A stretch of DNA of 64,000 nucleotides. Origin: DAOSVX01 sp964447275. Its GTDB lineage: Bacteria; Bacillota_I; Bacilli_A; RF39; UBA660. The notes under the pieces were generated by a model. That model had not been told where the DNA came from. It searched no databases and saw only the letters and a list, made by a program, of their open reading frames with translations. Where the stretch lies: NCBI GenBank assembly GCA_964447275.1, contig CAYURI010000002.1, forward strand, positions 1 through 64,000, read 5' to 3'. Within the stretch, counting starts at the first letter, position 1. Each line of letters begins with the position of its first letter. Shown piece after piece: positions 15,887 to 24,339 of the stretch. A program made the position numbers and the translations under genes.

Positions 15887-17074
15887 ATGAAAAAAATTTT
15901 AATCAGCATTTTATTTTTATTACTATTAATTCCATTTAATGTAAATGCGAGTGATAAAGTAATTAATTTACATCTTTTTTATGGTGCAGAGTGTCCTCAT
16001 TGTGAAGCAGAAATAGCATTTTTAAATACTTATTTAAAAGATCAAAGTAATGTTAAATTATATAAATATGAAGTATGGCATAATACTAATAATCAAAATA
16101 AATTATTAGAAATAAAAGATTTACTAAATAATAGTGATGATGGTGTACCATTTTTAGTAATTGGTAGTAAAGTGATTGTTGGATATGCTGATGGGATAAC
16201 TGATGAAACAATTAAAGATACCATTAATTATTATCAAACCCATAATTATAAAGATATTGTTGGTAGATATTTGGGTATGACCGTTTATGATGACGAAAAA
16301 GAAGATGAAAATACTAATACAACCTTTAATTTGCCTTTATTAGGTAAAGTTGAAGCAAGTAGTGTATCATTGCCGCTTATCGCTGTTATAATTGGCTTAG
16401 TAGATGGCTTTAATCCTTGTGCGATGTGGATACTACTATTTTTAATAGCAATGTTACTCGGGATGAAAGACCGTAAAAAGATGTGGGCATTAGGTTTAAC
16501 CTTTATCATTTCTTCTGGGTTGGTTTACGCTTTATTTATGGTTTCGTGGTTAAATCTAGCTACCTTCTTAAATAAAGTTAGCTATATAAGAATTTTTATT
16601 GGTATATTTGCTTTAACCTTTGGCTTATTAAATTTATCTAATTACTTAAAAAAATTAAAAGAACCAGATGGCTGCGAAGTAGTGGATGATAAAAAAAGAG
16701 TAAAAATTATTGATCGCATTAAAAAGATTGTTACGGAAAAGAAATTTATTTTAGCAATTCTAGGTATTATTCTATTAGCTTTTTCAGTTAATCTAATTGA
16801 ACTATTATGTTCTTTAGGATTACCAGTAACATTTACGCAAATATTATCATTGAATGATTTAAATGGTTTCCAATATTTTATTTATATATTTATTTACATA
16901 TTATTCTTCTTAATTGACGATATCATTATTTTTGCTATCGCCATGAAGACATTAACAATTAAAGGCATATCAAATAAATATTCGAAATATTCACATTTAA
17001 TTGGTGGAATCATTATGATTCTAATTGGTTTACTCATGATTATTAAACCAGAATGGTTAATGTTTAATTTTTAA
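15887..17074 (+). CDS. DsbD-like fusion: exported thioredoxin domain plus CcdA-type membrane domain
   Basis: The 395-residue protein has a signal peptide (to about residue 22), an extracytoplasmic thioredoxin-like domain with ECPHC (about 33-37) and a GVPFLVIG cis-Pro loop, then about six membrane helices. Paired membrane cysteines GFNPCAMWILL and ELLCSLGLP match the CcdA/DsbD electron-transfer core. Known relatives carry reducing power from cytoplasmic thioredoxin to outside thiols. Domain order (thioredoxin first) is reversed relative to classical DsbD, whose thioredoxin domain is C-terminal. The ATG at 15887 follows TAGGTGAAT. The small CPSC protein just upstream is a plausible cytoplasmic donor. 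Confidence 0.82.
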   Translation: MKKILISILFLLLLIPFNVNASDKVINLHLFYGAECPHCEAEIAFLNTYLKDQSNVKLYKYEVWHNTNNQNKLLEIKDLLNNSDDGVPFLVIGSKVIVGYADGITDETIKDTINYYQTHNYKDIVGRYLGMTVYDDEKEDENTNTTFNLPLLGKVEASSVSLPLIAVIIGLVDGFNPCAMWILLFLIAMLLGMKDRKKMWALGLTFIISSGLVYALFMVSWLNLATFLNKVSYIRIFIGIFALTFGLLNLSNYLKKLKEPDGCEVVDDKKRVKIIDRIKKIVTEKKFILAILGIILLAFSVNLIELLCSLGLPVTFTQILSLNDLNGFQYFIYIFIYILFFLIDDIIIFAIAMKTLTIKGISNKYSKYSHLIGGIIMILIGLLMIIKPEWLMFNF

Positions 17075-17083
17075 ATAAATAAA

Positions 17084-17114
17084 AAACTTAGATTAAAAAT
17101 CTAAGTTATTTTTT
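17084..17114. terminator. Bidirectional terminator between the DsbD-like gene and tRNA-Asn
   Basis: AACTTAGATT (17085-17094) pairs with AATCTAAGTT (17098-17107), with A and T tracts on both sides. It serves the plus-strand gene and the minus-strand tRNA. Confidence 0.85.
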
Positions 17115-17121
17115 ATAATGG

Positions 17122-17194
17122 CGCCTCAAGTAGGACTCGAACCTACGACCTGCCGGTTAACAGCCGGATGCTCTACCAACTGAGCTATTGAGGC
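17122..17194 (-). tRNA. tRNA-Asn (GTT)
   Basis: Read on the minus strand, the acceptor arms GCCTCAA and TTGAGGC pair perfectly, the D-arm is AGCTCAGTTGGTAGAGC-like, the anticodon loop is CTGTTAA and the T-loop TTCGAGT. The anticodon GTT reads AAC/AAU. The discriminator is G and CCA is not encoded. The anticodon stem has a T-C mismatch at its top pair. Confidence 0.95.
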
Positions 17195-17207
17195 AATGCA
17201 TATGACT

Positions 17208-17235
17208 ATTATAATACATAATTAATCATTGTCAA
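17208..17235 (-). promoter_or_regulatory. Consensus promoter of tRNA-Asn
   Basis: On the minus strand TTGACA (17235-17230) and TATAAT (17213-17208) are 16 bp apart, a perfect -35/-10 pair, placed 13 bp before the tRNA. Confidence 0.85.
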
Positions 17236-17292
17236 CCCTTTTTAAATGTTGATAGATATAATTTTTATGCTATAATTAAGTAGGTGATTAAA

Positions 17293-18222
17293 GTGCAAAA
17301 CGAAGAAGTAAGTTTATTAACAAAATATGGTGAAGATTATACTAAAAAAGAATATATAACTGATCCAGCAATTGCTAGAGATGAAGAAATAAAACAAGCC
17401 ATTATTATTTTGTTAACTCCAGATAAGAGTGCTATTTTAGTTGGTAAACCTGGTATAGGTAAAACAGCTATAGTTGAAGGAATTGCTTATCGAATTCAAA
17501 AAGGCATGGTACCAGATGTTTTAAAAGGTATGCGCCTTGTTAAAGTAAATGTTAGTAGTATTATGGGAACAGCTGTAAGTGGTGGAGCTTTAGAGCAAAG
17601 ATTAGAAATACTAGTTAGAGAAATCAAAGAAGCTGGCAAAGGGAACTTAATCTTATTTATTGATGAAGTCCACTTATTAATTAATAAAAGTGCTGAAAAT
17701 AGCATGGACTTTGCTAACATGTTAAAACCTTCACTAGATCGTGGTGACATTAAAATGATTGGTGCTACTACTACGGAAGAATATGAACAATATATTTTAA
17801 GAGATCGAGCATTTAATCGTCGTTTTCAAAAAATTGATATAGAGGAAACTAATGTTGAAGATACTGTTAAAATTATGATGGGATCTTATCCTAGGTATGA
17901 AAAACAAACTGGGGTAAAATTTGATTATACAGATTTTGTTAAACAAAGAATTATGAAATTTTTAGTTGAAATGACAACAGAATATAATCGAATTTATGAA
18001 GTTGCTGCTAGATACCCAGACGTTTGTTTAACAGTATTAGCTAATGCTTTCTCATACGCGTTATTTGATAATGAGAAAGTAGTAAAAATGAAACATATTT
18101 ATAAAGCAGTTGTCAATTCTCGTAATATTTATGAAGATGCGAAGAAAAAAGAAATTGAAAAATTTAAAATTGCTTTTAAAGACTTACTTGATGAAGAAAA
18201 AGTTGATTTAACTGAAATTTAA
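17293..18222 (+). CDS. Stand-alone Clp/Hsp100 D1-type AAA+ ATPase
   Basis: The 309-residue protein matches the first AAA+ module of ClpA/ClpB/ClpC: GRDEEI-like ARDEEIKQAI, Walker A VGKPGIGKTA, Walker B LILFIDEVHLL, sensor 1 IGATTTEEY and the Arg-finger region RDRAFNRRFQKI. Unlike full Clp ATPases it lacks the N-domain, the middle domain and the D2 module, and no LGF/IGF ClpP loop is evident. A small helical lid region follows. It may be a distinct single-ring remodelling ATPase. The start is chosen at GTG 17293 because TAGGTGAT sits 6 bp upstream, as for most genes here; GTG 17284 is the alternative. The terminator overlaps the stop. Confidence 0.8.
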   Translation: MQNEEVSLLTKYGEDYTKKEYITDPAIARDEEIKQAIIILLTPDKSAILVGKPGIGKTAIVEGIAYRIQKGMVPDVLKGMRLVKVNVSSIMGTAVSGGALEQRLEILVREIKEAGKGNLILFIDEVHLLINKSAENSMDFANMLKPSLDRGDIKMIGATTTEEYEQYILRDRAFNRRFQKIDIEETNVEDTVKIMMGSYPRYEKQTGVKFDYTDFVKQRIMKFLVEMTTEYNRIYEVAARYPDVCLTVLANAFSYALFDNEKVVKMKHIYKAVVNSRNIYEDAKKKEIEKFKIAFKDLLDEEKVDLTEI

Positions 18223-18246
18223 AACCAATGCAAATTGGTTTTTTTG
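18220..18246 (+). terminator. Intrinsic terminator
   Basis: AAACCAAT, GCA and ATTGGTTT form a stem with a run of Ts. The upstream stop codon (18220-18222) is at its base. Confidence 0.85.
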
Positions 18247-18262
18247 TATATCTAAGTAAATA

Positions 18263-18291
18263 TTGTCAGAAATTATTTTGTTTGATATAAT
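18263..18291 (+). promoter_or_regulatory. Promoter of the surface protein gene
   Basis: TTGTCA (18263-18268) and TATAAT (18286-18291) are 17 bp apart, with TGA extending the -10. This fixes the translation start downstream, at 18317. Confidence 0.75.
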
Positions 18292-18316
18292 TATTCATGA
18301 AAGAAGGGTTTGTTTG

Positions 18317-19465
18317 ATGTTAGAAAAGATTAAAAGAACCATTAAATACTTAGATAAAAAAACTAAAATGATGTTATATGCCATGCTTGGTGTAATTGCT
18401 TTAATAATAATAATTGCCATCATAGCTAATGTTGCAAAAGGAAGATTATTTTCTTATACTGAAGTAGAAGATAAAATGATTGTTGCTGCAAAAGCTTATT
18501 ATGCTGAAGAAGAAAATACCAGCTTACTACCACAAGATGGTGGGGAAGCTATAATTACTGTTAATACTTTAGTAAATGGTGAATATATGAAATCTTTAAC
18601 AGCTTTGTTAAAAGGTGGTAAAGATTGTACTGGTGAAGTAAAAGTGTTAAATAAAAGCGGTGTATATACATACTTACCATATTTAAATTGTGGAGAAGCT
18701 TATTATTCAAGTGAGTTATATAATAAAATTATTAATTCAGGTGTAGCTACCATGGGTGATGGGTTATACCAATTAAATAATGAATATGTTTATCGTGGTC
18801 AAAACGTTAATAACTATGTATCATTTGCTAATCGCTTGTGGCGTGTAGTTAAAATTGATGCTAACAATCAAATAATGTTAATTTTATCAGCTCCTGAAAA
18901 AATCACAACCTATGTTTATGATGATAGATATAATGCTGAAAAAGAAAACAACTTTGGTATTAATGATTTTAATGTAAGTCGTCTAAAAGATTCATTGCTT
19001 ACTTATTTAGATGGGGTAGATCGAGAAGGTAAAGCTAATTTCTCGGCTGAAGATAAAGCTAAATTGGTTGCTACTTCATTATGCACTGGTAATAGAGGTG
19101 AACAAACAACCTTTGCTGGTGGTAAAGTAGAATGCAGTAAAACTTTAGATAATATGTATATTGGTTTATTGAATTTATATGAATACGCTTTAGCTAGTTT
19201 AGATACTACATGTACTAAGCCAAGTGATCCACAATGTCAAAATTATAATTATTTAGGTTCAATTGGGGTAACAGGTAGCTCTTGGTGGTTAATGACTGGT
19301 AATGCTGATGTTACTTATGAAGCATACAGAGTAAGAAATACAGGTTTAATAGAAGCTACTAGTTGTAATACTAGATCATCATTAAGACCAACAATCTTTA
19401 TTAATAATTTAACATTTTCAACAGGTGGAACGGGAACTGAAACAGATCCTTATACATTAAGATAA
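18317..19465 (+). CDS. Membrane-anchored surface protein
   Basis: The 382-residue protein has a single N-terminal hydrophobic helix (about residues 21-43) after a short basic stretch, then a helix beginning YTEVEDKMIVAAKAYYAEEE that resembles the stem of pilin-like or pseudopilin-like proteins. The outer domain has paired cysteines (DCTGEV, NCGEAY, LCTGNR, ECSKT, TCTK-PQC, SCNT) and NNYVSFANRLWRVVKID, and ends GTGTETDPYTLR, a tail seen in repetitive surface proteins of gut Bacilli. Function is unknown; adhesion or pseudopilin roles are possible. AAGAAGG supports ATG 18317. Confidence 0.68.
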   Translation: MLEKIKRTIKYLDKKTKMMLYAMLGVIALIIIIAIIANVAKGRLFSYTEVEDKMIVAAKAYYAEEENTSLLPQDGGEAIITVNTLVNGEYMKSLTALLKGGKDCTGEVKVLNKSGVYTYLPYLNCGEAYYSSELYNKIINSGVATMGDGLYQLNNEYVYRGQNVNNYVSFANRLWRVVKIDANNQIMLILSAPEKITTYVYDDRYNAEKENNFGINDFNVSRLKDSLLTYLDGVDREGKANFSAEDKAKLVATSLCTGNRGEQTTFAGGKVECSKTLDNMYIGLLNLYEYALASLDTTCTKPSDPQCQNYNYLGSIGVTGSSWWLMTGNADVTYEAYRVRNTGLIEATSCNTRSSLRPTIFINNLTFSTGGTGTETDPYTLR

Positions 19466-19489
19466 AAGACTTAAATTAAGTCTTTTTTT
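19466..19489 (+). terminator. Intrinsic terminator
   Basis: AAGACTTA, ATT and AAGTCTT form a stem followed by seven Ts directly after the stop. Confidence 0.85.
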
Positions 19490-19516
19490 ATTATATAATA
19501 TTATTAGGTGATAAAA

Positions 19517-20584
19517 ATGATTAAATCAAGAATGTTAAAAAAAGGCGATAAAGTAGCGATTGTTAGTTTATCAAGAGGGTTATTAGGTGAAAACTTTATT
19601 GAACATGAAACACCAATAGGAATCAAAAGACTGGAAGAATATAGCTTAGAAGTTGTTTTTATGCCTAATTCTTGTAAAGGAATGAAATACACAGAAGAAC
19701 ATCCAGAAGATAGAGCTAAAGACTTAAAAGATGCTTTTTTAGATAAATCAATCAAAATGATAATGTGTGCAATAGGTGGAGAAGATACTTACAAAACATT
19801 ACCTTATCTAATGGAAGATGATGAATTTAAAAAAATAGTTTTAGAAAATCCTAAAATATTTATCGGCTTTTCTGATTCGACAATAAATCATTTAATGTTT
19901 AATAAACTGGGCTTAAATACTTTTTATGGTCCATGTTTTTTAATTGATTTATGCGAATTAGATAATGAAATGTTGCCATATACTAAATATTGGTTTGAAA
20001 AACTATTTAGTAATGAAGATAATTTAGAAATAGAATCAAGCCCTATTTGGTATAGTGATAGGGAAGACTATTCACCTAAACAATTAGGCGTAAAAAGAAT
20101 TTCTCATGAAGAAAGCCGTGGATATGAAGTATTATATGGAAGCGGTAAAGTAGAGGGTAAACTAATTGGTGGTTGTATTCAAAGCATTTATAGAACAATA
20201 TGCTCTGATGACAAACAAGCAGCAATATATACTAAATATGATCTATTTTCTAAAGCAGATGTTAAAAATGAAATACTATTTTTAGAGACAGATGAATCAA
20301 AAATTAAGCCCGAAGAATTAAATAAGATATTAGTTAGTATGAAAGCCAAAGGCTTATTTGATGAAGTAAAAGGAATAATAATTGGTAAACCAATTGATGA
20401 AATATATTATGAAGAATATAAAACCGTTTACAAAGCATTTTTTAGTAAACTAAATATACCAACTTTGTATAATGTAAACTTCGGTCATGCAGTACCTAGA
20501 TGCATAATTCCATATGGATTAAATGCTTCTTTAGACTTAGATAATAAGAAAATAATGATATTAGAAAGCTTTTTTGAAAAGTAA
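19517..20584 (+). CDS. S66 family peptidase (LD-carboxypeptidase/MccF-like)
   Basis: The 355-residue protein begins MLKKGDKVAIVSLSRG, has AIGGEDTYKTLPYL, and the nucleophile-serine region FIGFSDSTINHL, followed by the YGPCF segment and GKLIGGCIQS. This layout is that of S66 serine peptidases, which cut murein tetrapeptides (LdcA) or detoxify microcin C (MccF). The late ETDESKIKPEE and PIDEIYYEEYK segments contain the Glu and region expected for the triad. The longer insertion around residues 165-190 is more MccF-like, and the precise substrate is not clear. The ATG at 19517 follows GGTGATAAA. Confidence 0.85.
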   Translation: MIKSRMLKKGDKVAIVSLSRGLLGENFIEHETPIGIKRLEEYSLEVVFMPNSCKGMKYTEEHPEDRAKDLKDAFLDKSIKMIMCAIGGEDTYKTLPYLMEDDEFKKIVLENPKIFIGFSDSTINHLMFNKLGLNTFYGPCFLIDLCELDNEMLPYTKYWFEKLFSNEDNLEIESSPIWYSDREDYSPKQLGVKRISHEESRGYEVLYGSGKVEGKLIGGCIQSIYRTICSDDKQAAIYTKYDLFSKADVKNEILFLETDESKIKPEELNKILVSMKAKGLFDEVKGIIIGKPIDEIYYEEYKTVYKAFFSKLNIPTLYNVNFGHAVPRCIIPYGLNASLDLDNKKIMILESFFEK

Positions 20585-20606
20585 TTAGTAATAATTGCTT
20601 TTTTTA
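20581..20606 (+). terminator. Probable intrinsic terminator
   Basis: GTAATT and AATTGC can pair around AGTAAT just after the stop, followed by a T tract. The stem is weaker than its neighbours. Confidence 0.55.
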
Positions 20607-20638
20607 TGCCTAAAAACCTATGCTTTTCCTCTAAAGTG

Positions 20639-20647
20639 TGCTATAAT
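20639..20647 (+). promoter_or_regulatory. Extended -10 promoter of typA
   Basis: TGCTATAAT at 20639-20647 lies 32 bp before the typA ATG. An AAGAAGTGG ribosome site lies between them. Confidence 0.65.
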
Positions 20648-20679
20648 TCTCAGGTGCGAAAAGAAGTGGAAAAAAGAAT

Positions 20680-22491
20680 ATGAATATTAGAAATATTGCA
20701 ATTATTGCTCACGTTGACCACGGTAAAACAACTTTGGTTGATCAATTATTAAAAAAATCAGGAACTTTTAGAGATAATGAAGAAGTTCAGGAAAGAGCCA
20801 TGGACTCTAATGATTTAGAAAGAGAACGTGGTATAACTATTTTAGCTAAAACTACAGCGATTAATTATAAAGGGTATCGTATTAATATTTTAGATACTCC
20901 AGGACACGCTGATTTTGGTGGTGAAGTGGAAAGAATCATGAATATGGTGGAAGCCGTTATTTTAGTTGTGGATGCTTATGAAGGAGCTATGCCTCAAACT
21001 AGATTTGTTTTAAAAAAAGCTTTAGAAGCTGGTGTTAAACCAATAGTTTTTATTAATAAAGTTGATAAACCAACAGCACGAATTAGTGCAGTAGTTGATG
21101 AAATAATTGATTTATTTATTGAACTTGGTGCTAATGATGATCAATTAGACTTTAAAATTGCTTATGTATCAGCATTAAATGGTACAGCTAGTTTGGACCC
21201 TGATATCAATGCTCAGAAAGAAGACTTTGATGAAATATTCAAACTTATTATTGATGAAACTCCAGCTCCAGATGTTGATGCTAGTAAACCATTACAATTT
21301 CAACCAGCTTTACTTGATTATAATGATTATGTTGGTAAGATTGGTGTTGGAAGAATAAAATCTGGTAAGATGAAATTAAATGAGATGGTTTCTTGTGTAA
21401 GATTAGATGGATCAATAAAACAATTTAGAATTCAAAAATTATTTGGTTTTATTGGTTTAAAAAGAATTGAAATTGAAAGTGCTGAAGCCGGAGAAATTGT
21501 TGCGATTGCTGGTCTTCCTGATTTACAAGTTGGTGAAACAGTATGTAATGTTGGTAAAGAAGAAGCTTTACCAATCCTTCGCATTGATGAACCAACCCTA
21601 CAAATGAATTTCATGACTAATAATAGTCCTTTTGTTGGTAAGAGTGGTAAATTATTAACAGCTAGTAAAATTAGTGAGAGACTATTTAAAGAAACTCAAA
21701 AGGATGTCTCTTTGAGAGTAAAAGAAGCTGGTAATGATGCTTTTACAGTATCAGGTAGAGGTGAACTTCATTTAGGCATTTTAATTGAAAATATGCGTCG
21801 TGAAGGCTTTGAGTTACAGGTTTCTAAACCAGAAGTAATTATTAAAGAAATAAATGGTATTAAATGCGAACCATATGAAGAAGTTCAAGTTGAAGTTGCG
21901 GAAGAATATGTAGGGAATGTTATTGAAGCTTTAGGAACACGTGGTGGCAAAATGGATTCCATGTCTAACTTTGAAAAACAAATTAGACTTATCTATACCA
22001 TTCCATCTCGTGGTTTAATTGGATTTACGACTGATTTTATGACTATGACAAAAGGGTATGGCATAATTAATCATAGTTATAAAGAATATTTACCAATGGA
22101 AACTATTAATGTTGGGGAAAGAAAACTAGGTGTTTTAATATCTACTGAAAATGGTAAAGCAACAGCTTATGCCATTGGAGCTTTAGAAGACAGAGGTATC
22201 ATGTTTATTGAACCTGGTACTGATGTTTATGAAGGCATGATAGTTGGTGAATGCAATAGAGAAGATGATCTAGCAGTAAACGTTGTTAAAGGCAAACAAT
22301 TAACTAATACTAGAGCAGCTTTTAGTGATTCAACTGTTGTATTAAAAAGACCAAGAAAATTATCACTTGAATATTGTCTAGATTATATTAATCAAGATGA
22401 GTTAGTTGAGGTTACTCCAGCAAGCATCAGAATGCGTAAAAGAATATTAGGTACTGAATTAAGGAAAAAATACGATAGCAAACAAAAATAG
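20680..22491 (+). CDS. typA: Ribosome-associated GTPase TypA/BipA
   Basis: This translational GTPase binds 70S ribosomes near the EF-G site and aids 50S assembly under stress. The 603-residue protein has G1 AHVDHGKTTL (10-19), G2 around RERGITI, G3 DTPGHADF, G4 NKVD and G5 VSALNG, then EF-G-like domains II, III and V and the TypA-specific C-terminal domain ending LRKKYDSKQK. Length is typical of the family. It stands as a single-gene unit with its own promoter and a terminator that overlaps the stop. Confidence 0.96.
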   Translation: MNIRNIAIIAHVDHGKTTLVDQLLKKSGTFRDNEEVQERAMDSNDLERERGITILAKTTAINYKGYRINILDTPGHADFGGEVERIMNMVEAVILVVDAYEGAMPQTRFVLKKALEAGVKPIVFINKVDKPTARISAVVDEIIDLFIELGANDDQLDFKIAYVSALNGTASLDPDINAQKEDFDEIFKLIIDETPAPDVDASKPLQFQPALLDYNDYVGKIGVGRIKSGKMKLNEMVSCVRLDGSIKQFRIQKLFGFIGLKRIEIESAEAGEIVAIAGLPDLQVGETVCNVGKEEALPILRIDEPTLQMNFMTNNSPFVGKSGKLLTASKISERLFKETQKDVSLRVKEAGNDAFTVSGRGELHLGILIENMRREGFELQVSKPEVIIKEINGIKCEPYEEVQVEVAEEYVGNVIEALGTRGGKMDSMSNFEKQIRLIYTIPSRGLIGFTTDFMTMTKGYGIINHSYKEYLPMETINVGERKLGVLISTENGKATAYAIGALEDRGIMFIEPGTDVYEGMIVGECNREDDLAVNVVKGKQLTNTRAAFSDSTVVLKRPRKLSLEYCLDYINQDELVEVTPASIRMRKRILGTELRKKYDSKQK

Positions 22492-22510
22492 ACGAAAAAG
22501 TCTATTTTTT
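22486..22510 (+). terminator. Intrinsic terminator overlapping the typA stop
   Basis: AATAGAC (22487-22493) pairs with GTCTATT (22500-22506) around GAAAAA, followed by Ts. Confidence 0.85.
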
Positions 22511-22512
22511 AG

Positions 22513-22613
22513 TGGTATAATATAGAAAAGCAACCATAAGTTTACAAAAAACAACCAAAAGTTGGTAGTTGCTATTTAAAATAAATTATAAAATTGTGGC
22601 GAGGTGAAAGATT
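22513..22613 (+). promoter_or_regulatory. Promoter and structured leader of the XRE regulator
   Basis: TGGTATAAT at 22513-22521 starts a leader of about 85 nt. In it, AGCAAC (22528-22533) can pair with GTTGCT (about 22569-22574), enclosing CAAC and GTTG around CAAAA. No T tract follows, so it is not a plain terminator. It may be an operator or an RNA control element for the regulator's own gene. Confidence 0.5.
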
Positions 22614-24134
22614 ATGGATTTTGGAAGTAAATTACAAAACTTAAGAAAAGAAAAGAAACTATCCCAAGAACAGCTTGCTGAGAAACTTAGTGTTTCAAGA
22701 CAAGCAGTATCAAAGTGGGAATCAAACCAATCTTATCCAGAAATGGAAAAATTAATTGAAATGACAAAAATATTTGGTTGTACATTAGATGATTTAACCA
22801 ATAATGAAACAACATCAGAAAATATTAGTCAAGCTAAACAAAAAAATCCCGTAAACGATATTATTAATGATATTACAAGTATTATTAATAAATCTATTAA
22901 TATGTTTACTGATATGAAAGGAGATGACATATTTAAATTAATATTTGTCATGTTCTTAGTAGCAGTGGGTATAAGTATATTAAAATGGCCAATCGATGAA
23001 TTCTACGAGTTATGTGTTAATATCTTTGTTAACTTTGGCTCTGTAGCCGAAAGAATATTATCAAGTATAGTTTACTTAATATTAAATGTTACTTATATAT
23101 GTGGAGGATTATTATTATTTTTCTATATATATAAAACCAAGTATTTAGATAAATATGATACTAATAAAAAAGAAGTAAAAGAAACTGTTGTAGAAGAAAT
23201 TAAAAATGAAGAAATTAAAGTAGAAAAAAAAGCAGAAGTGGTAGAACCTAAGAAAGATACTACTAAGAGTTGGACAATATTTAAAGTATTAGGCAAAATA
23301 GTTATGTTTTTTGTAAAAATGATTGCTTTATTTATGTCTATCCCATTTATTTGTTCATTTATTATATTTACAACCATCTTAGTTGTCGCAGTATGGTTAA
23401 TTATTAAAGGCGTTGTTATAATTGGTGTAATAGCTTTAATGTTATCATTCTTATTATTAATAGGTGTAGTATTAGAATTAATATTTGATTTAATATTATC
23501 AAGAAAACCAGCAGCCAAAAGAATATTTATTAACTTCATTTTAGGTTTATTCTTATTTGGAGCAAGTATAGGTATATTATCAATTGAAGTAACTGATTAT
23601 AAATTTTATAATGAAATACCAGTAGGTTATAAAACCAAAATAATCACAGAAGAATTTGATTTTGATAAAGATTTATATATATCTGATTATAATATTGAAT
23701 ATGTTGAAGACAATACTTTAAAAGATACATTTAAAGTTGAAGTAGAATATTATGATGGCTTATCAAAACCTTATATTAGTTTAAATAATGATTATTTAAA
23801 TATTTATAGTGCTGATGATGAATGGAACTTTGATGTTGTTGATAACTTTATAATTAATTTAAAACATCATAAAATATATAATTATGCGTTATTAACAGAT
23901 TATAAAATAAAAGTATATATATCAAAAACAAACTTAGATATAGTAAAAAACAATATTTATGAAGAAGAAGCTATAGAAGATAATTACGATTCAGAAATTA
24001 CTTTCTATGAAGAAAAGATTGCTGAGTTGGAAACTGAAATAGATAATTTAAATAGTAACCAAGATGACAGATTAAATGAGTGCCAAGATAAATTAGCAGA
24101 ATATCAACAAACTCTAGAAGATTTACTTAACTAA
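22614..24134 (+). CDS. XRE-family regulator with multi-pass membrane domain
   Basis: Residues 1-65 form an HTH_XRE DNA-binding domain (LRKEKKLSQEQLAEKLSVSR, then QAVSKWESNQSYPEMEKL). A linker leads to about six hydrophobic segments between residues 100 and 330, a beta-rich extracytoplasmic region (about 335-445) resembling DUF4097-type sheets, and a C-terminal coiled coil (about 455-506) rich in Glu and Gln. Such tethered XRE proteins are thought to link envelope signals to transcription, but no target is visible here. The 506-residue length is unusual for XRE proteins. The ATG follows GAGGTGAAAGATT. Confidence 0.8.
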   Translation: MDFGSKLQNLRKEKKLSQEQLAEKLSVSRQAVSKWESNQSYPEMEKLIEMTKIFGCTLDDLTNNETTSENISQAKQKNPVNDIINDITSIINKSINMFTDMKGDDIFKLIFVMFLVAVGISILKWPIDEFYELCVNIFVNFGSVAERILSSIVYLILNVTYICGGLLLFFYIYKTKYLDKYDTNKKEVKETVVEEIKNEEIKVEKKAEVVEPKKDTTKSWTIFKVLGKIVMFFVKMIALFMSIPFICSFIIFTTILVVAVWLIIKGVVIIGVIALMLSFLLLIGVVLELIFDLILSRKPAAKRIFINFILGLFLFGASIGILSIEVTDYKFYNEIPVGYKTKIITEEFDFDKDLYISDYNIEYVEDNTLKDTFKVEVEYYDGLSKPYISLNNDYLNIYSADDEWNFDVVDNFIINLKHHKIYNYALLTDYKIKVYISKTNLDIVKNNIYEEEAIEDNYDSEITFYEEKIAELETEIDNLNSNQDDRLNECQDKLAEYQQTLEDLLN

Positions 24135-24160
24135 AACACTTGAAACATAGTGTTTTTTTT
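24134..24160 (+). terminator. Intrinsic terminator before tRNA-His
   Basis: AAACACT pairs with AGTGTTT around TGAAACAT, followed by a run of Ts that abuts the tRNA promoter. Confidence 0.85.
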
Positions 24161-24168
24161 GATATAAT
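24159..24168 (+). promoter_or_regulatory. Extended -10 promoter of tRNA-His
   Basis: TGATATAAT-type element: TATAAT at 24163-24168 follows the terminator T tract directly. The tRNA begins 12 bp later, so the 5' precursor is only a few bases long. Confidence 0.7.
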
Positions 24169-24180
24169 CTCCTTACTTAT

Positions 24181-24257
24181 GGCGGCCATGGTGAAGTGGT
24201 TAACACGCCAGGTTGTGGTCCTGGTATGCGTGGGTTCGATCCCCACTGGTCGCCCCA
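24181..24257 (+). tRNA. tRNA-His (GTG)
   Basis: The gene carries the His-specific extra G at -1 (24181), acceptor arms GCGGCCA and TGGTCGC, the anticodon GTG in the loop TTGTGGT, T-loop TTCGATC, discriminator C and an encoded CCA (24255-24257). Confidence 0.96.
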
Positions 24258-24267
24258 TTAAGAGAGT

Positions 24268-24303
24268 AAACGAACCATCCTATTGGAAGGTTCGTTTTCT
24301 TTT
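24268..24303 (+). terminator. Intrinsic terminator after tRNA-His
   Basis: AAACGAACC (24268-24276) pairs with GGTTCGTTT (24289-24297), followed by a T-rich tract. Confidence 0.88.
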
Positions 24304-24339
24304 TATAAAAAATGATATATAATTTAAGTGGGTGATAAT

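Noticed and set aside
18263..18316. Longer start for the surface protein
   Set aside because: The region is the -35/-10 promoter (TTGTCA, 17 bp, TATAAT).
24140..24322. Open frame across tRNA-His
   Set aside because: It runs straight through the tRNA gene and the adjacent terminator and has no ribosome site; it is a chance reading frame.
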